Assembly: GCA_963810195.1 (NCBI GenBank)
Contig: CAWEMO010000003.1
Location: 62,001 to 126,000, forward strand
Source: Chersky-840 sp963810195
GTDB lineage: Bacteria; Actinomycetota; Acidimicrobiia; Acidimicrobiales; UBA8190
DNA: 64,000 nt
Direction of reading: 5' to 3'
This document shows positions 51,792 to 61,041 of the stretch, one piece after another. A model generated the notes under the pieces. That model ran no database searches and was not told the origin of the DNA. It saw nothing but the letters and a program-made list of their open reading frames with translations. The first letter of the stretch is position 1, and every line of letters starts with the position of its first letter. The translations under genes were made by a program, and so were the position numbers.

Positions 51792-52775
51792 ATGGCCCTC
51801 CCGCCTCTGGATCCCGAGCTCGCCGAGGCCCTGGCCAGGTTCCCCGGAGGCGTCGACCCCGGTGCGCACCTCCAGGACATCAACGTCGTCAAGATGCTGC
51901 GCTCCACCCTCGACCTGCTCCAGGCCACGGGGGGCAGCCTGCCCACCGACGACCGGGTCACGGTCCAGGACCGCCCCATCCCCGGGCTCGAGGGCGGCAC
52001 CGAGATCCTCCTCCGTGTCTACGCGCCCGCCACCCGCGGGAGCCGTCCCTCGCCCGGCCTGGTGTTCTTCCATGGCGGCGCCTTCGTCCTCGGCGACCGG
52101 TTCACCGAGGAGCTCCGCTGCCTGCGCTACGCGGCCGAGGCCGGGTGCGTGGTGGTGTCGGTGGACTACCGCCTCGCACCCGAGCACCCGTATCCCGCCG
52201 CCGTCGGGGACTGCTTCGCCGGGCTCGAGTGGACGGTGTCGCACTCGGGGGACCTGGGCGTCGACCCCCGTCGGGTGGGGGTCGCCGGCAGCAGTGCCGG
52301 TGGTGCCCTGGCGGCGGCTGTGGCGCTCATGGCACGCGACCGCGGCGGGCCGGCGCTGGCGTTCCAGCTCCTCAATTACCCGGTGATCGACGACAGGATG
52401 CAGACGCCGTCGATGCGGGCGTTCGACGCCACTCCTCTGTGGACGAGCGCGGCCACTGCGGACATGTGGCAGTACTACCTCGGCGACCCCGGGAAGCGGG
52501 GCGACGTGTCGCCGTACGCGGCCCCGGGGCGTTGCGCCGATCTGAGCGGTCTCCCTCCGGCGTACGTCCTCACGGCCGAGCTCGACCCGCTGCGCGACGA
52601 GGGCATCGCGTACGCGAGCCGGCTCATGGAGGCGGGCGTGCCGACCGAGCTGCACACGGTGGCGGGCGCGTGTCACGGGTTCGACATCATCGCCGCCGAC
52701 GGCGACCTCGGCCGGCGCGCCATCGACGAGCAGGTGCGGGCCCTGCGGCGGGGTCTGGGCCCGGCTAGCGGCTGA
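51792..52775 (+). CDS. Alpha/beta hydrolase, HSL (hormone-sensitive lipase) family
   Basis: The 327-residue protein has the HSL oxyanion motif FFHGGAFVLGD, VSVDYRLAPEHPYPAAV, the nucleophile Ser in VAGSSAGGALAAA, Asp in TAELDPLRDEG and His in AGACHGFDII. It is an esterase or lipase acting on short or lactone esters. It lies two bases after the LLM oxidoreductase gene. Its 3' end overlaps the convergent DUF2277 remnant by 11 bases. Confidence 0.92.
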   Translation: MALPPLDPELAEALARFPGGVDPGAHLQDINVVKMLRSTLDLLQATGGSLPTDDRVTVQDRPIPGLEGGTEILLRVYAPATRGSRPSPGLVFFHGGAFVLGDRFTEELRCLRYAAEAGCVVVSVDYRLAPEHPYPAAVGDCFAGLEWTVSHSGDLGVDPRRVGVAGSSAGGALAAAVALMARDRGGPALAFQLLNYPVIDDRMQTPSMRAFDATPLWTSAATADMWQYYLGDPGKRGDVSPYAAPGRCADLSGLPPAYVLTAELDPLRDEGIAYASRLMEAGVPTELHTVAGACHGFDIIAADGDLGRRAIDEQVRALRRGLGPASG

Positions 52776-52991
52776 TCCTCGGTCCGGACGTCTCTGCCGG
52801 CCGTCCCGACACGAGCCCGTCGAGCAGGGCCCGGGTCGACGCCGCGATGTCGTCGACGGCACGCTCGAAGGTGGCTCGATTTGCCTCGGACGGGGCGCGA
52901 TACCCGCTCACCTTCCTGACGTACTGCAAGGCGGCACGTCCTCGTCGGGCACGGCTTCGGGGCTCCGCAGGGTCACGATGCTTCTGCACAT
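52765..52991 (-). pseudogene. DUF2277 protein, broken by a frameshift
   Basis: The start MCRSIVTLRSPEAVPDEDV (ATG at 52991) matches the DUF2277 N-terminus. Reading then needs a shift near 52937 to continue as RAALQYVRKVSGYRAPSEAN and FERAVDDIAASTRALLDGL, the family's middle and end. The sequence at the junction fits a four-base loss at a repeated GTGC. Without the shift the first frame stops eight codons later. DUF2277 is a small actinobacterial family of unknown role. Real decay or assembly error is not resolved. Confidence 0.7.
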
Positions 52992-53165
52992 GACGACACC
53001 GTGCCACACCGGGGGTGACGTCGTCCCGCCACCTTCTCGCCGAACCTCGAACCGCCACCCGCGAGCCGGGACTTATGGCCCTCGAAGTGCCCCCGAACGG
53101 CCCTCCAAGCGATACCCGGGCAAGGCGCAAGGTGGAGAGACGAAACCCGGACAAGCGAGTGACCA

Positions 53166-53324
53166 ATGACCCCAGCGCAACGGTGTGACGAGATCATCAG
53201 GCTGATCGACGAAGTGCTTCGAGACGAGGGACGCACCGAGTCCGTGACCAGGCAGGATCGACGCCACCAGGACACGTGGGTCGATCGGCGCTTCGTCCTG
53301 GCGCGACCCGAGAACCGGCACTGA
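53166..53324 (+). CDS. Possible small protein (52 aa)
   Basis: The frame starts MTPAQRCDEIIRLIDEVLRD, followed by a charged stretch (RQDRRHQDTWVDRRFVLARP). It is amphipathic and basic. Its stop overlaps the start of a second tiny frame (53324-53413, MARRRHHRGYSFLWDLLDLW) as TGATG, which suggests coupled translation. The ribosome site is weak and no family is recognised. It could be chance. Confidence 0.3.
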   Translation: MTPAQRCDEIIRLIDEVLRDEGRTESVTRQDRRHQDTWVDRRFVLARPENRH

Positions 53325-53413
53325 TGGCCCGACGCCGGCATCACCGCGGCTACTCGTTCCTCTGGGACCTGCTCGACCTCTGGAAGTCGGCCTCCCTCCA
53401 CACCTCCCGCTGA
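53324..53413 (+). CDS. Possible tiny protein (29 aa)
   Basis: The 29-residue frame is MARRRHHRGYSFLWDLLDLW plus nine more residues, ending at 53413. It has a basic head and an amphipathic helix. It is only worth noting for its overlap with the preceding small frame. Confidence 0.22.
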   Translation: MARRRHHRGYSFLWDLLDLWKSASLHTSR

Positions 53414-53498
53414 GGGGCCGACCACCACCTCCCGCCGCAACTACCCACGGTGCTCACCCGGGGCCTAGGCCCGGGCCGACGCGCTACGGTCCGGGCCT

Positions 53499-54290
53499 GT
53501 GGGGGCGGGCACAGGGGCAACGGTCGAAGTCACCTGGGGGCTGGTCGACCCGGGCATCCTGGAGCGGATCGTGGTGGTGTCCCCGCATTTCGACGATGCC
53601 GTCCTCGGGGCTGCGCACCTGATCGCCGGTCATCCGGGCACGACGGTCATCACCGTGCTCGGTGGACGGCCCCCCGCCTATCCCGAAGTGCCCACGTCGT
53701 GGGATGCCTGCGGGGGCTTCGGGCCTGGCGACGACGTGGTCGCCATCCGGCAGGAAGAAGACCGGTCCGCCATGGCATACCTGGACGCGACGCCCGTGTG
53801 GCTCGACTTCCCGGACCACCAGTACCTCACCAAGGACGAGCGACCCCGCCCTCCCGAGGTGGCCTCGGCGCTCGCCGACGCCGTCGCCGCCGCCGCGCCC
53901 ACCGCCGTGTTCCTGCCCATGGGCCTCGCCAACCCCGACCACGCCCTCACCCATGACGCCGGTTTGCTGGTACGGGCCGCGCTGGGCGGGTCGGGCAGTC
54001 CACCGGCGTGGTTCTGCTACGAGGACCACGGCTACAAGCACATCCCCGGCATCCTGGCGTGGCGAGTCGCCAAGCTGTTCAAGAGCGGATTGTGGCCGAC
54101 GCCGGCCGTCGTGCCCGTCGAGCCCGACATGGTGCGCAAGCGCGCCGCCATCGACCACTACAAGAGCCAGCTGCCACCGCTGCAACGCGACCACGTGCTC
54201 GACGAGCGGCTCGACGCCAACGTTCCCGAGCAGTACTGGCGGCTCGAGCCTCCTCCCGTCGGCTGGGAGAGGCTCGCGGACACGGTCTAG
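53499..54290 (+). CDS. PIG-L family deacetylase
   Basis: The 263-residue protein has the zinc motif VVSPHFDDAVLGAA (P-H-x-D-D), a conserved core with TTVITVLGG, and the second His motif NPDHALTHDAG. Members remove acetyl groups from N-acetyl sugars or related amides (for example MshB in mycothiol synthesis). It differs from MshB in the C-terminal part (WFCYEDHGYKHIPGILAWR). The start at GTG 53499 is uncertain. The zinc-dependent alcohol dehydrogenase gene follows 15 bases later. Confidence 0.85.
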   Translation: MGAGTGATVEVTWGLVDPGILERIVVVSPHFDDAVLGAAHLIAGHPGTTVITVLGGRPPAYPEVPTSWDACGGFGPGDDVVAIRQEEDRSAMAYLDATPVWLDFPDHQYLTKDERPRPPEVASALADAVAAAAPTAVFLPMGLANPDHALTHDAGLLVRAALGGSGSPPAWFCYEDHGYKHIPGILAWRVAKLFKSGLWPTPAVVPVEPDMVRKRAAIDHYKSQLPPLQRDHVLDERLDANVPEQYWRLEPPPVGWERLADTV

Positions 54291-54305
54291 AGGAGGGAAT
54301 TCTCG

Positions 54306-55535
54306 ATGAAGGGACTGCTCTACGGGGTCCGGCCCGACAAGTGGGACACGCCCGACGAGTCCAACCCGCTCCTGATGGGCCTGGCCCGCACTCCCATGAA
54401 GCTCGTCGACCTCGACGAACCACGCCCGGCACGGCCGGGCTGGGTGATGGCCAAGACCAGGATGACGGGGATCTGCGGGTCCGAGGCCAAGCAGGTGTTC
54501 ATGGACTTCGGTGAGCGCAACACCGACAGCCCGTTGGCGAACCTGTTCACCTTCCCCACCATCCTCGGCCACGAGGTCGTGGCGAACGTGGCCGACGTGG
54601 GCCCCGGGGTACCGGGTCTCGAGGTCGGCCAGCGCGTGGTGCTCAATCCCTGGCTGTCGTGCGCGCCGCGCGGTATCGACCCCGTGTGCCCCTCGTGCGA
54701 GAGCGGCGACTACAGCCTGTGCTGGCATTTCACCGAAGGGCCCCTGGCCGCCGGCATCCACACCGGGACGTGCAAGGACGCGCCCGGTGGCTTCGCCGAC
54801 TACTTCCCCGCCCATCACACCATGCTCTTCCCCGTTCCCGACGGCGTCCCCGACGAGATGGCCGTGTTCGCGGACCCCTTCGCGGTGTCGTTGCACTCGG
54901 TGACGCGCCATCCCCCGCCCCCCGGCGGGCGGGCACTCGTGTACGGCGCCGGTGCCCTCGGCACCACGGCGACGGCCATCCTGCGCGCCCTGTACCCCGA
55001 CGTCGAGGTCATGGTCGTGGCCCGCTTCCCGGCCCAGGCTGCCCTGGCCCAACGGCTCGGTGCCACGGTGGTGGCACCCGAACCGCGCCAGGCGCTCATC
55101 GAACAGGCGGCAGCATGGTCCGGCGGCGTCCTGCAGCCGGTCCACGAGGGACTGCCGATGGCGCACCCGGGCAAGATCGACGTCGTCTACGACACCATCG
55201 GGAAGCCCGAGACCTTCGAGGTGGGAGTCCGATTGCTCAAGGCGCGCGGGACGCTGGTCAAGAGCGGGGTCCACGGGCCCGGACGGTGGGAGTACTCGCC
55301 GCTCTACTTCAAAGAGATCACCTGGGTGGGGTCGAACGCGTTCGGGGTGGAAGAGGTCGAGGGCGTGCGCAAGCACGGCATCACCCATTTTCTCGAGTTG
55401 GCCGACCAGGGCAGGGTCGACCTCGATGGGATGCTCACCCATACGTTCCGCCTCGAGCAGTGGCGCGAGGCGTTCACCGTCCTCGCCGAGCAGGAGTCCA
55501 GCGGCGCCATCAAGGTGGCGTTCGACTTCCGCTGA
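54306..55535 (+). CDS. Zinc-dependent (MDR) alcohol dehydrogenase
   Basis: The 409-residue protein of the medium-chain family has the catalytic zinc site TGICGSEAKQ and ILGHEVVANVADVG, the structural zinc lobe with Cys in PVCPSCESGDYSLC, and the NAD site VYGAGALGTTATA. The lobe contains an insertion compared with standard ADHs. AGAGGAGGGAATTCTCG before the ATG is a strong ribosome site. It follows the PIG-L gene on the same strand. The substrate is likely an alcohol or sugar-like polyol. Confidence 0.9.
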   Translation: MKGLLYGVRPDKWDTPDESNPLLMGLARTPMKLVDLDEPRPARPGWVMAKTRMTGICGSEAKQVFMDFGERNTDSPLANLFTFPTILGHEVVANVADVGPGVPGLEVGQRVVLNPWLSCAPRGIDPVCPSCESGDYSLCWHFTEGPLAAGIHTGTCKDAPGGFADYFPAHHTMLFPVPDGVPDEMAVFADPFAVSLHSVTRHPPPPGGRALVYGAGALGTTATAILRALYPDVEVMVVARFPAQAALAQRLGATVVAPEPRQALIEQAAAWSGGVLQPVHEGLPMAHPGKIDVVYDTIGKPETFEVGVRLLKARGTLVKSGVHGPGRWEYSPLYFKEITWVGSNAFGVEEVEGVRKHGITHFLELADQGRVDLDGMLTHTFRLEQWREAFTVLAEQESSGAIKVAFDFR

Positions 55536-56023
55536 CTCGGCTCCGGCCCCTCTCGCCCGGACCACGGCTCCCCAGGGGCGACCGCCTCGGGCTCCCCGGG
55601 GGCGACGAACTCGGGCAGGGCAAGGGCATGCCCGATGACCGCCCCGATGACCGCCCCGATGACCTGCCCCGATGACCTGTTCGCGCCCAAGCGCCCCCCA
55701 TACCCCTCGACCCGGGCCCGGCGCTGCGGAGGGTCGATGTATCACGGCGGGCCAAGCGGTCTCGGTTCAGGAGTAGCCCGAAGGGAGGTGCACCCGTCAC
55801 TGGCGTGTACGGAGGGACCGGGGGCGATGACGCGCGTGGGATTCGAGGTCCGCGGCGGGAGCACGCGCGCCGAGACGGGCGAAGAGCCGCCCAAGACCAG
55901 TTGACGATGAACCTCTCGTTGGATAAGAACCGGCTCAGCGAACTCGTCCGGGGGGAACGCATGGGCAGTCGCACACTTCGGCGGACCCCGGCGCGACACA
56001 GCGGTCAGGGCAGGGGGGCGTAG
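55536..56023. other. Intergenic, with a 12-13 bp repeat
   Basis: No gene is visible. Four units of CGATGACCGCCC (two with an extra T/G) are at 55633-55679. The stretch 55890-56020 holds a possible promoter for the GH16 gene but no clear box. Confidence 0.4.
55633..55679 (+). repeat. 12-13 bp tandem repeat
   Basis: Two copies of CGATGACCGCCC, one of CGATGACCTGCCC and a partial one run in tandem. Confidence 0.75.
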
Positions 56024-57190
56024 ATGCGCATCAGAAGGTTCGTCATGATCATGGCCAGCGCCAGTCTGGTCTTCGGATTGGGCGGCCTGGTCCTTGCCAG
56101 CACCACGGCGTCGGCGCAAGGCGCGCCCGCCCTCAAGCTGTCGGGTGGCTCACCCAAGCCGTGCAGCGTCAGGAAGGGCACCATCACCAACGGCTGCGCC
56201 ATCAAGGTCAAAGGCACCAATTGGCCGAAGTCGGCTGAGGTCAAGGTCGTCGAGTGCAATGCGAAGGTGACGAGCGGTGACCCGAATGCCTGCGCGACCG
56301 CAGACCCCGTGACTTCGGGTCGCAGTGGGAGATTCTCGATCAGGAGCTTCGCCGTCAGCCTCGGCACGGTCGGCGACGGAAGCTGCAGCGCGTCCGGCAC
56401 CGCCCCGACGTGCTACGTCCAGGCCACCAGCGGCGCAGACACGGTGCGGACCTCCTTCACGGGGGGCGTCACCGGCTCCGGTGGCACGTTCAGCTGGGAC
56501 GGGTTCAACTGGACGACGATCGTCCGTCACGGGGAGTACACCCAGGGCGAGACCGAGTGCAATGTCCCCGGGGCGGTGGCGCTGGCCGACAACATCCTGA
56601 CCATCACCACCACACACCAGAGCGCGACGTGTGGTGACGCCCTCAACGCACCAACCAGTTGGCCCTACACGACCGGTGACGTGCAGTGGACGAGCAATGA
56701 TTTCACCTACGGCACGGTCACCTACGAGGCCAAGGTCCCCGCCAAGACCACGAGCCTGTGGCCGGCGGTCTGGTTCCTGACGAGTAGCTGTCAGGCCACG
56801 AACATCGTCGCTGGCGAGACCGGCTATGGATCGTGTCCGCAGATCTACACCCCGAGCTACGAGGAGATCGACGCCACCGAGTGCTACCAGAACGAATGGT
56901 GCCAGTTGGCGCTGGCCCAACCTACGAGCTTCCCGGTCTGTATCTACCCGGTCGACACCAACTGGCACACCTACCAGATGATCTGGACCCCGACGTCCGT
57001 GTCGATCACGATGGACGACAAGTCGACCGGCTGCAGCTTCACCTCGGCCAAGGGAAACGTCATCCCGCACACGCCGATGTTCATGATCATCCAGACCCAG
57101 ACCGGGGGCTCGGGCGGGACACCCGACAATGCGCACTTGCCCGCCGTGTTCCAGGTCACCGACGTCAGCTACACCCCCTACACGCCGTAG
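56024..57190 (+). CDS. Secreted glycoside hydrolase family 16 with an N-terminal neocarzinostatin-like domain
   Basis: The 388-residue protein has a signal peptide (FVMIMASASLVFGLGGLVLA, cut after ASA at about 32). Next comes a roughly 110-residue Ig-like domain resembling neocarzinostatin-type beta barrels (LSGGSPKPCSVRKGTITNGC, GTNWPKSAEVKVVECN). The GH16 domain follows from about 155, with the nucleophile motif EIDATE near residue 280 and LWPAVWFLTSS before it, and NWHTYQMIWTPTSVSITMDD near the end. It probably cleaves a beta-glucan outside the cell. There is no nearby carbohydrate operon. Confidence 0.83.
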   Translation: MRIRRFVMIMASASLVFGLGGLVLASTTASAQGAPALKLSGGSPKPCSVRKGTITNGCAIKVKGTNWPKSAEVKVVECNAKVTSGDPNACATADPVTSGRSGRFSIRSFAVSLGTVGDGSCSASGTAPTCYVQATSGADTVRTSFTGGVTGSGGTFSWDGFNWTTIVRHGEYTQGETECNVPGAVALADNILTITTTHQSATCGDALNAPTSWPYTTGDVQWTSNDFTYGTVTYEAKVPAKTTSLWPAVWFLTSSCQATNIVAGETGYGSCPQIYTPSYEEIDATECYQNEWCQLALAQPTSFPVCIYPVDTNWHTYQMIWTPTSVSITMDDKSTGCSFTSAKGNVIPHTPMFMIIQTQTGGSGGTPDNAHLPAVFQVTDVSYTPYTP

Positions 57191-57400
57191 CAGGAAGTCC
57201 GCCCGGCGACCGAGTGGGAGCAGATGGACCGCTGGCCCCGGGCACTCCTCGAGGTTCGTGACCCGCCGCCTCCTGATACCGCGACCTAGCGCCTGGTCGA
57301 TCTCACAGGGCCAACTGCTGTTGGGTGAACCCTTACAGCCACGGAGCTTTGCTACCGACACGGCTCGTGTCCAAGGGAGAAGGACCGAGCGGAGTTCCGC

Positions 57401-57814
57401 CTAGGTGTTCGGCGGGTTGACGACAACCTTTCGAGGTCGATAGATGATCGTGTAGCGGTCCTCTTCGTCACGGACCAGCATGCTCTCGTCGACCTTGTAG
57501 ACGTTGGCGAACTTGCGGACGGTTCCCTTGTCGGGATCAGCGACGAGCTCGGCCTCGGCGCGGACCTCGAGAGTGCGGAACGGGTTCCCGGGGTCGATGA
57601 TGAACAGATCGCAATTGGGGTTACGGCGCAGGTTCTTGAACTTCTGCCGGTCCGATGTGATCGAGCCCTTCAGCTGACCGTCACTGTCCACCAAGTACCA
57701 GACAGCTGTCGACTGTGGCCGGTTGTCCCCGTCAAGGGTCGTCAGCGTCGCGGTCAAAGGCGTGCGCAGGAGATCCCTGTGGCTCTCACCGACCTCCTCG
57801 AGGATGTCTGGCAT
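57401..57814 (-). CDS. PPOX-class F420/FMN-dependent oxidoreductase
   Basis: The 137-residue protein has the split-barrel pattern LLRTPLTATLTTLDGDNRPQSTAVWYLV, KGSITSDRQKFKNLRRNPNCDLFIIDP, TLEVRAEAELVADP and YTIIYRPRKVVVNP. The family binds F420 or FMN and reduces cofactors or xenobiotics. AAAGGAGCCACA precedes the ATG at 57814; an upstream ATG is rejected. It stands alone, after the lon terminator. Confidence 0.85.
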   Translation of the reverse strand: MPDILEEVGESHRDLLRTPLTATLTTLDGDNRPQSTAVWYLVDSDGQLKGSITSDRQKFKNLRRNPNCDLFIIDPGNPFRTLEVRAEAELVADPDKGTVRKFANVYKVDESMLVRDEEDRYTIIYRPRKVVVNPPNT

Positions 57815-57840
57815 TGTGGCTCCTTTCAACTCGAGATATC

Positions 57841-57874
57841 CGCACCCCATCCACAGGTCTGTGGATGGGGTGCG
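57841..57874 (-). terminator. Perfect 16-bp hairpin terminator downstream of lon
   Basis: CGCACCCCATCCACAG (57841-57856) pairs perfectly with 57859-57874 around a two-base loop. It lies 94 bases after the lon stop and 27 bases before the PPOX start, both on the minus strand. Like the hairpin at 41416, it has a 16-bp stem and no U-tract. Confidence 0.8.
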
Positions 57875-57967
57875 TGAACGAAGCGGCGGCGCCCGTGCCT
57901 GGAGGTGAAATCACGCTGAACGTTCCGTGACAACTCCCGCCCGGCCGCGACCGGCCCGGCAACCGTC

Positions 57968-60322
57968 CTAGGCGGCCACCGCGCCGGAGTCGGCGCCGAC
58001 CACCGCGCCGTCGAGCGCGGCAGCGAGCACGTCGTCGACCGTCTCGGCGAGATGGAACGTCATCTCCTGGCGAACGCTCTCGGGCACGTCCTCGAGATCC
58101 GGTCCGTTGCGGGCGGGCAGGACCACGTCGCGCAGCCCGGCCCGGTGCGCGGCGAGCACCTTCTGCTTGACGCCGCCGATGGGCAGCACCCTGCCCTGGA
58201 GTGTGACCTCGCCGGTCATCCCGACGACAGGCCGCACCGCCCGGTCCAGGAGCAGGCTCACCAGCGCCGTCGTCATGGTGACGCCGGCGGAGGGCCCGTC
58301 CTTGGGAACCGCCCCCGCAGGGACGTGCAGATGGAAGCGCTTCCCCGTGAACGCACCCGGATCGATGCCGAGCTCGCCAGCGTGCGAGCGCACGAAGGAC
58401 AGCGCGATCTCGGCGGACTCCTTCATGACGTCGCCGAGCTGCCCGGTCAGCGTGAGGCCTTCGGTGCCGTCCATGACGGTGGCTTCGACGAACAGCACGT
58501 CACCGCCGGTACCGGTCACCGCCAAACCCGTGGCCACACCCGGGACGCTCGTACGGTCCGCGGCCTCGAAGAAGAAGCGGGGCCGGCCGAGCCAGGTCCG
58601 GACGTCGCCTTCACCCACCACGACGGGAGCGACGACCGCCCCCGACGCCAACTTCGTGGCGACCTTGCGCAACAGCCGTCCGATCTCACGTTCGAGGCTT
58701 CGCACACCGGCCTCGCGCGTGTAGTCGGCCGAGATGGCACGCAGCGCCTCGTCGGAGACCTCCACCTCGTCGGACCGGAGACCGGTCCTCTCGAGCTGGC
58801 GCCTCAGCAGGTGATGCCGGGCGATGGTGACCTTCTCGTCCTCGGTGTAGCCGTCGATCCGGATGACCTCCATGCGGTCGAGAAGCGGGCCGGGAATGGT
58901 CTCGGCCACGTTCGCGGTCGCCAGGAACAGCACCTTCGACAGATCGAGCTCCACCTCGAGGTAGTGGTCCCGGAATGTGTGGTTCTGGGCGGGGTCGAGC
59001 ACCTCGAGCAGTGCCGAAGACGGGTCACCCCGGTAGTCGGCACCCAGCTTGTCGACCTCGTCCAGCACGATCACGGGATTCATGGTCCCGGCCTCACGCA
59101 GGGCGCGCGCCAGGCGTCCCGGCTGTGCGCCGACGTAGGTACGGCGATGTCCCCTGATCTCGGCCTCGTCGCGCACGCCGCCCAGGGCGACACGCACGAA
59201 TTTGCGCCCCAGGGCGCGGGCCACCGACTCGCCGAGCGAGGTCTTGCCCACGCCCGGAGGCCCGACCAGCGCAAGGATGGCACCCGAGCCGCGCGGCCCG
59301 GTGGACACGAGCCCGCGGTCCGTCCGCAGTTTCCGCACCGCCAGGTGCTCGAGGATCCGTTCTTTGACGTCGTTGAGCCCGTCGTGGTCCTCGTCGAGGA
59401 TGCCGGCGGCGGCAGTGACATCGAGGTTGTCCTCTGACTGCACACCCCACGGAAGCTCGAGGACGGTGTCGAGCCACGTCCGGATCCACCCGTGTTCCGG
59501 GCTCTGTTCGCTGGTGCGCTCGAGCTTGTCGACCTCGCGCAGCACCGCGGTCCTCACCGCGTCGGGAAGGTCGCGTGCCTCGGTCTTGGCGCGGTAGTCG
59601 TCGACCGATCCTTCGTCGGCGCTCCCGTCGAGCTCGTTGAGCTCCTTGCGGATGGCCTCGAGCTGGCGCCGCAGCAGGAATTCACGCTGGGTCTTCTCCA
59701 TGCCCTCTTCGACGTTGGTCTTGATCTGCTCGCGCAGCGTGAGATCGGCGAGCGTCTCGCGCGCCCAACCGAGGACCAGACGCAGGCGCGCCTCGAGGTC
59801 GACGGTCTCGAGCACCTCGACCTTCTGGGCGAGGCTCAGGTCCGGCGAGTACCCCGACAGGTCTGCGATCTGAGAGGCGTCGGTGATGTCGCGCAGGCGC
59901 TCCGCCATGCGGCGTGCTCCCCGTGTGAGGAGGATGTTCTCGAGCACGGCCCGGTACTCGCGGGCGAGCTCCTGGGCTCTGGCCGTCTCGGGGTCCTCGG
60001 CGATGGGGTCGACCTGGACCCACAGCGCCTGGCCCGTCCCGGGCACCGCAGTGCCGATGGTGGCCCGTCGCAGGCCGCTCACGACCACCGCCACCGGGCC
60101 TCCGGGCAGCTCGCCGGTCTCGAGGATCTTCGAGATCACCCCCACCGACGAGTAGCGGCCGTCGATGTGGGGGACGAGGACGAGCTCCCCGCCCACCGAT
60201 CCCGCGGCCTCGGCGGCCGCCTTGGCCTCGTCGGTCTCGAGGGCCATGGTGAACACCATCCCCGGGAGCACGACCCCCGAGGTCAGCGGCAGCAGCGGCA
60301 GTGTCTGGTTCAGCTCGGTCAT
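57968..60322 (-). CDS. lon: ATP-dependent protease Lon
   Basis: This 784-residue AAA+ protease has an N-terminal substrate domain, coiled middle (EEGMEKTQREFLLRRQLEAI), ATPase domain with LVGPPGVGKTSLGESVA near 355 and VIVLDEVDKLG, and a C-terminal protease domain with the catalytic Ser in VPKDGPSAGVTMTTAL near 680 and the Lys in GGVKQKVLAAHR. It degrades misfolded and regulatory proteins in the cytoplasm. AGGAAGACC precedes the ATG. No HAIR-type element was seen upstream. Lon is intact and of standard length. Confidence 0.96.
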   Translation of the reverse strand: MTELNQTLPLLPLTSGVVLPGMVFTMALETDEAKAAAEAAGSVGGELVLVPHIDGRYSSVGVISKILETGELPGGPVAVVVSGLRRATIGTAVPGTGQALWVQVDPIAEDPETARAQELAREYRAVLENILLTRGARRMAERLRDITDASQIADLSGYSPDLSLAQKVEVLETVDLEARLRLVLGWARETLADLTLREQIKTNVEEGMEKTQREFLLRRQLEAIRKELNELDGSADEGSVDDYRAKTEARDLPDAVRTAVLREVDKLERTSEQSPEHGWIRTWLDTVLELPWGVQSEDNLDVTAAAGILDEDHDGLNDVKERILEHLAVRKLRTDRGLVSTGPRGSGAILALVGPPGVGKTSLGESVARALGRKFVRVALGGVRDEAEIRGHRRTYVGAQPGRLARALREAGTMNPVIVLDEVDKLGADYRGDPSSALLEVLDPAQNHTFRDHYLEVELDLSKVLFLATANVAETIPGPLLDRMEVIRIDGYTEDEKVTIARHHLLRRQLERTGLRSDEVEVSDEALRAISADYTREAGVRSLEREIGRLLRKVATKLASGAVVAPVVVGEGDVRTWLGRPRFFFEAADRTSVPGVATGLAVTGTGGDVLFVEATVMDGTEGLTLTGQLGDVMKESAEIALSFVRSHAGELGIDPGAFTGKRFHLHVPAGAVPKDGPSAGVTMTTALVSLLLDRAVRPVVGMTGEVTLQGRVLPIGGVKQKVLAAHRAGLRDVVLPARNGPDLEDVPESVRQEMTFHLAETVDDVLAAALDGAVVGADSGAVAA

Positions 60323-60472
60323 GGTCTTCCTGATCTCTCTCCCGCTCCGGCATCGCCCCGTGCGGGCGCGCCGGAAATCGTTGACCTTGCAACAACTTGG
60401 AGGGTACCGGGATTCCCTGCCCGCGCGGCCGACGTCGTGCCTGGTCAGGCGCCGGCCGCTCGGCTCGGCCGG

Positions 60473-60883
60473 TCAGTCAGCCGGGCGGGGGGCGTCGTCG
60501 CGGACCAGGTGGGCGGCGACGAAAAGGGTCCCGTTCACGGTGACGGGCTGGAGCCGCCCCACGATGGGCACGATCTCCCCCTCGGCCGTCTCGGCCTCGG
60601 GATAGAGGCCCGGGTCCATCTCCCGGTCCCTCGGCTCGACCAGGTACCCACGGCGATATGCCTGGTGCCCCCACCGCTTCTTGGTGGGCACCAGCATCTC
60701 CACGAACTCTCCGGCGATGTCGGAGCTCTCCATCTTGAAGAGGTCCTCGGCCACCTTGTTCATCCCGAGCACGACGCCCTGGAAGTCGACGATGACCACG
60801 GCCACGTCCTCGCCCTGGAATTCGGGGACGGCGGCGAGCACCTCGTCGGGGATGTCGAAGGTGGGCATCTCGGGGGCGCTCAC
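60473..60883 (-). CDS. PAS-domain protein
   Basis: The 136-residue protein is essentially a lone PAS fold: FQGEDVAVVIVDFQGVVLGMNKVAEDLF, EFVEMLVPTKKRWGH, and strands GRLQPVTVNGTLFVAAHLVRD. No output domain is fused. It may bind a small ligand or partner protein, or act with a kinase elsewhere. The GTG at 60883 with AGAAGGAGCCC upstream fits the fold start; a longer upstream frame is low complexity. Confidence 0.78.
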   Translation of the reverse strand: MSAPEMPTFDIPDEVLAAVPEFQGEDVAVVIVDFQGVVLGMNKVAEDLFKMESSDIAGEFVEMLVPTKKRWGHQAYRRGYLVEPRDREMDPGLYPEAETAEGEIVPIVGRLQPVTVNGTLFVAAHLVRDDAPRPAD

Positions 60884-61041
60884 GGAATCGGGCTCCTTCT
60901 CGTGGGTCGTCTGCGCCGGTTCGTAGGCCAGGCTCGGCGACGGACTGCGCGAGAGCGTACCCGGACACCGGTCCAGGCAATCGAGACCCACCTGACCTCC
61001 ACCTAGTGTCTACCCGGCAGGTGCGGTGGAAGAGGTGGGGC

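Noticed and set aside
60323..60420. A HAIR (HspR-type) operator upstream of lon
   Set aside because: Only a loose CCTTGCAACAACTTGG stretch is present. It does not match the CTTGAGT-N7-ACTCAAG pattern.
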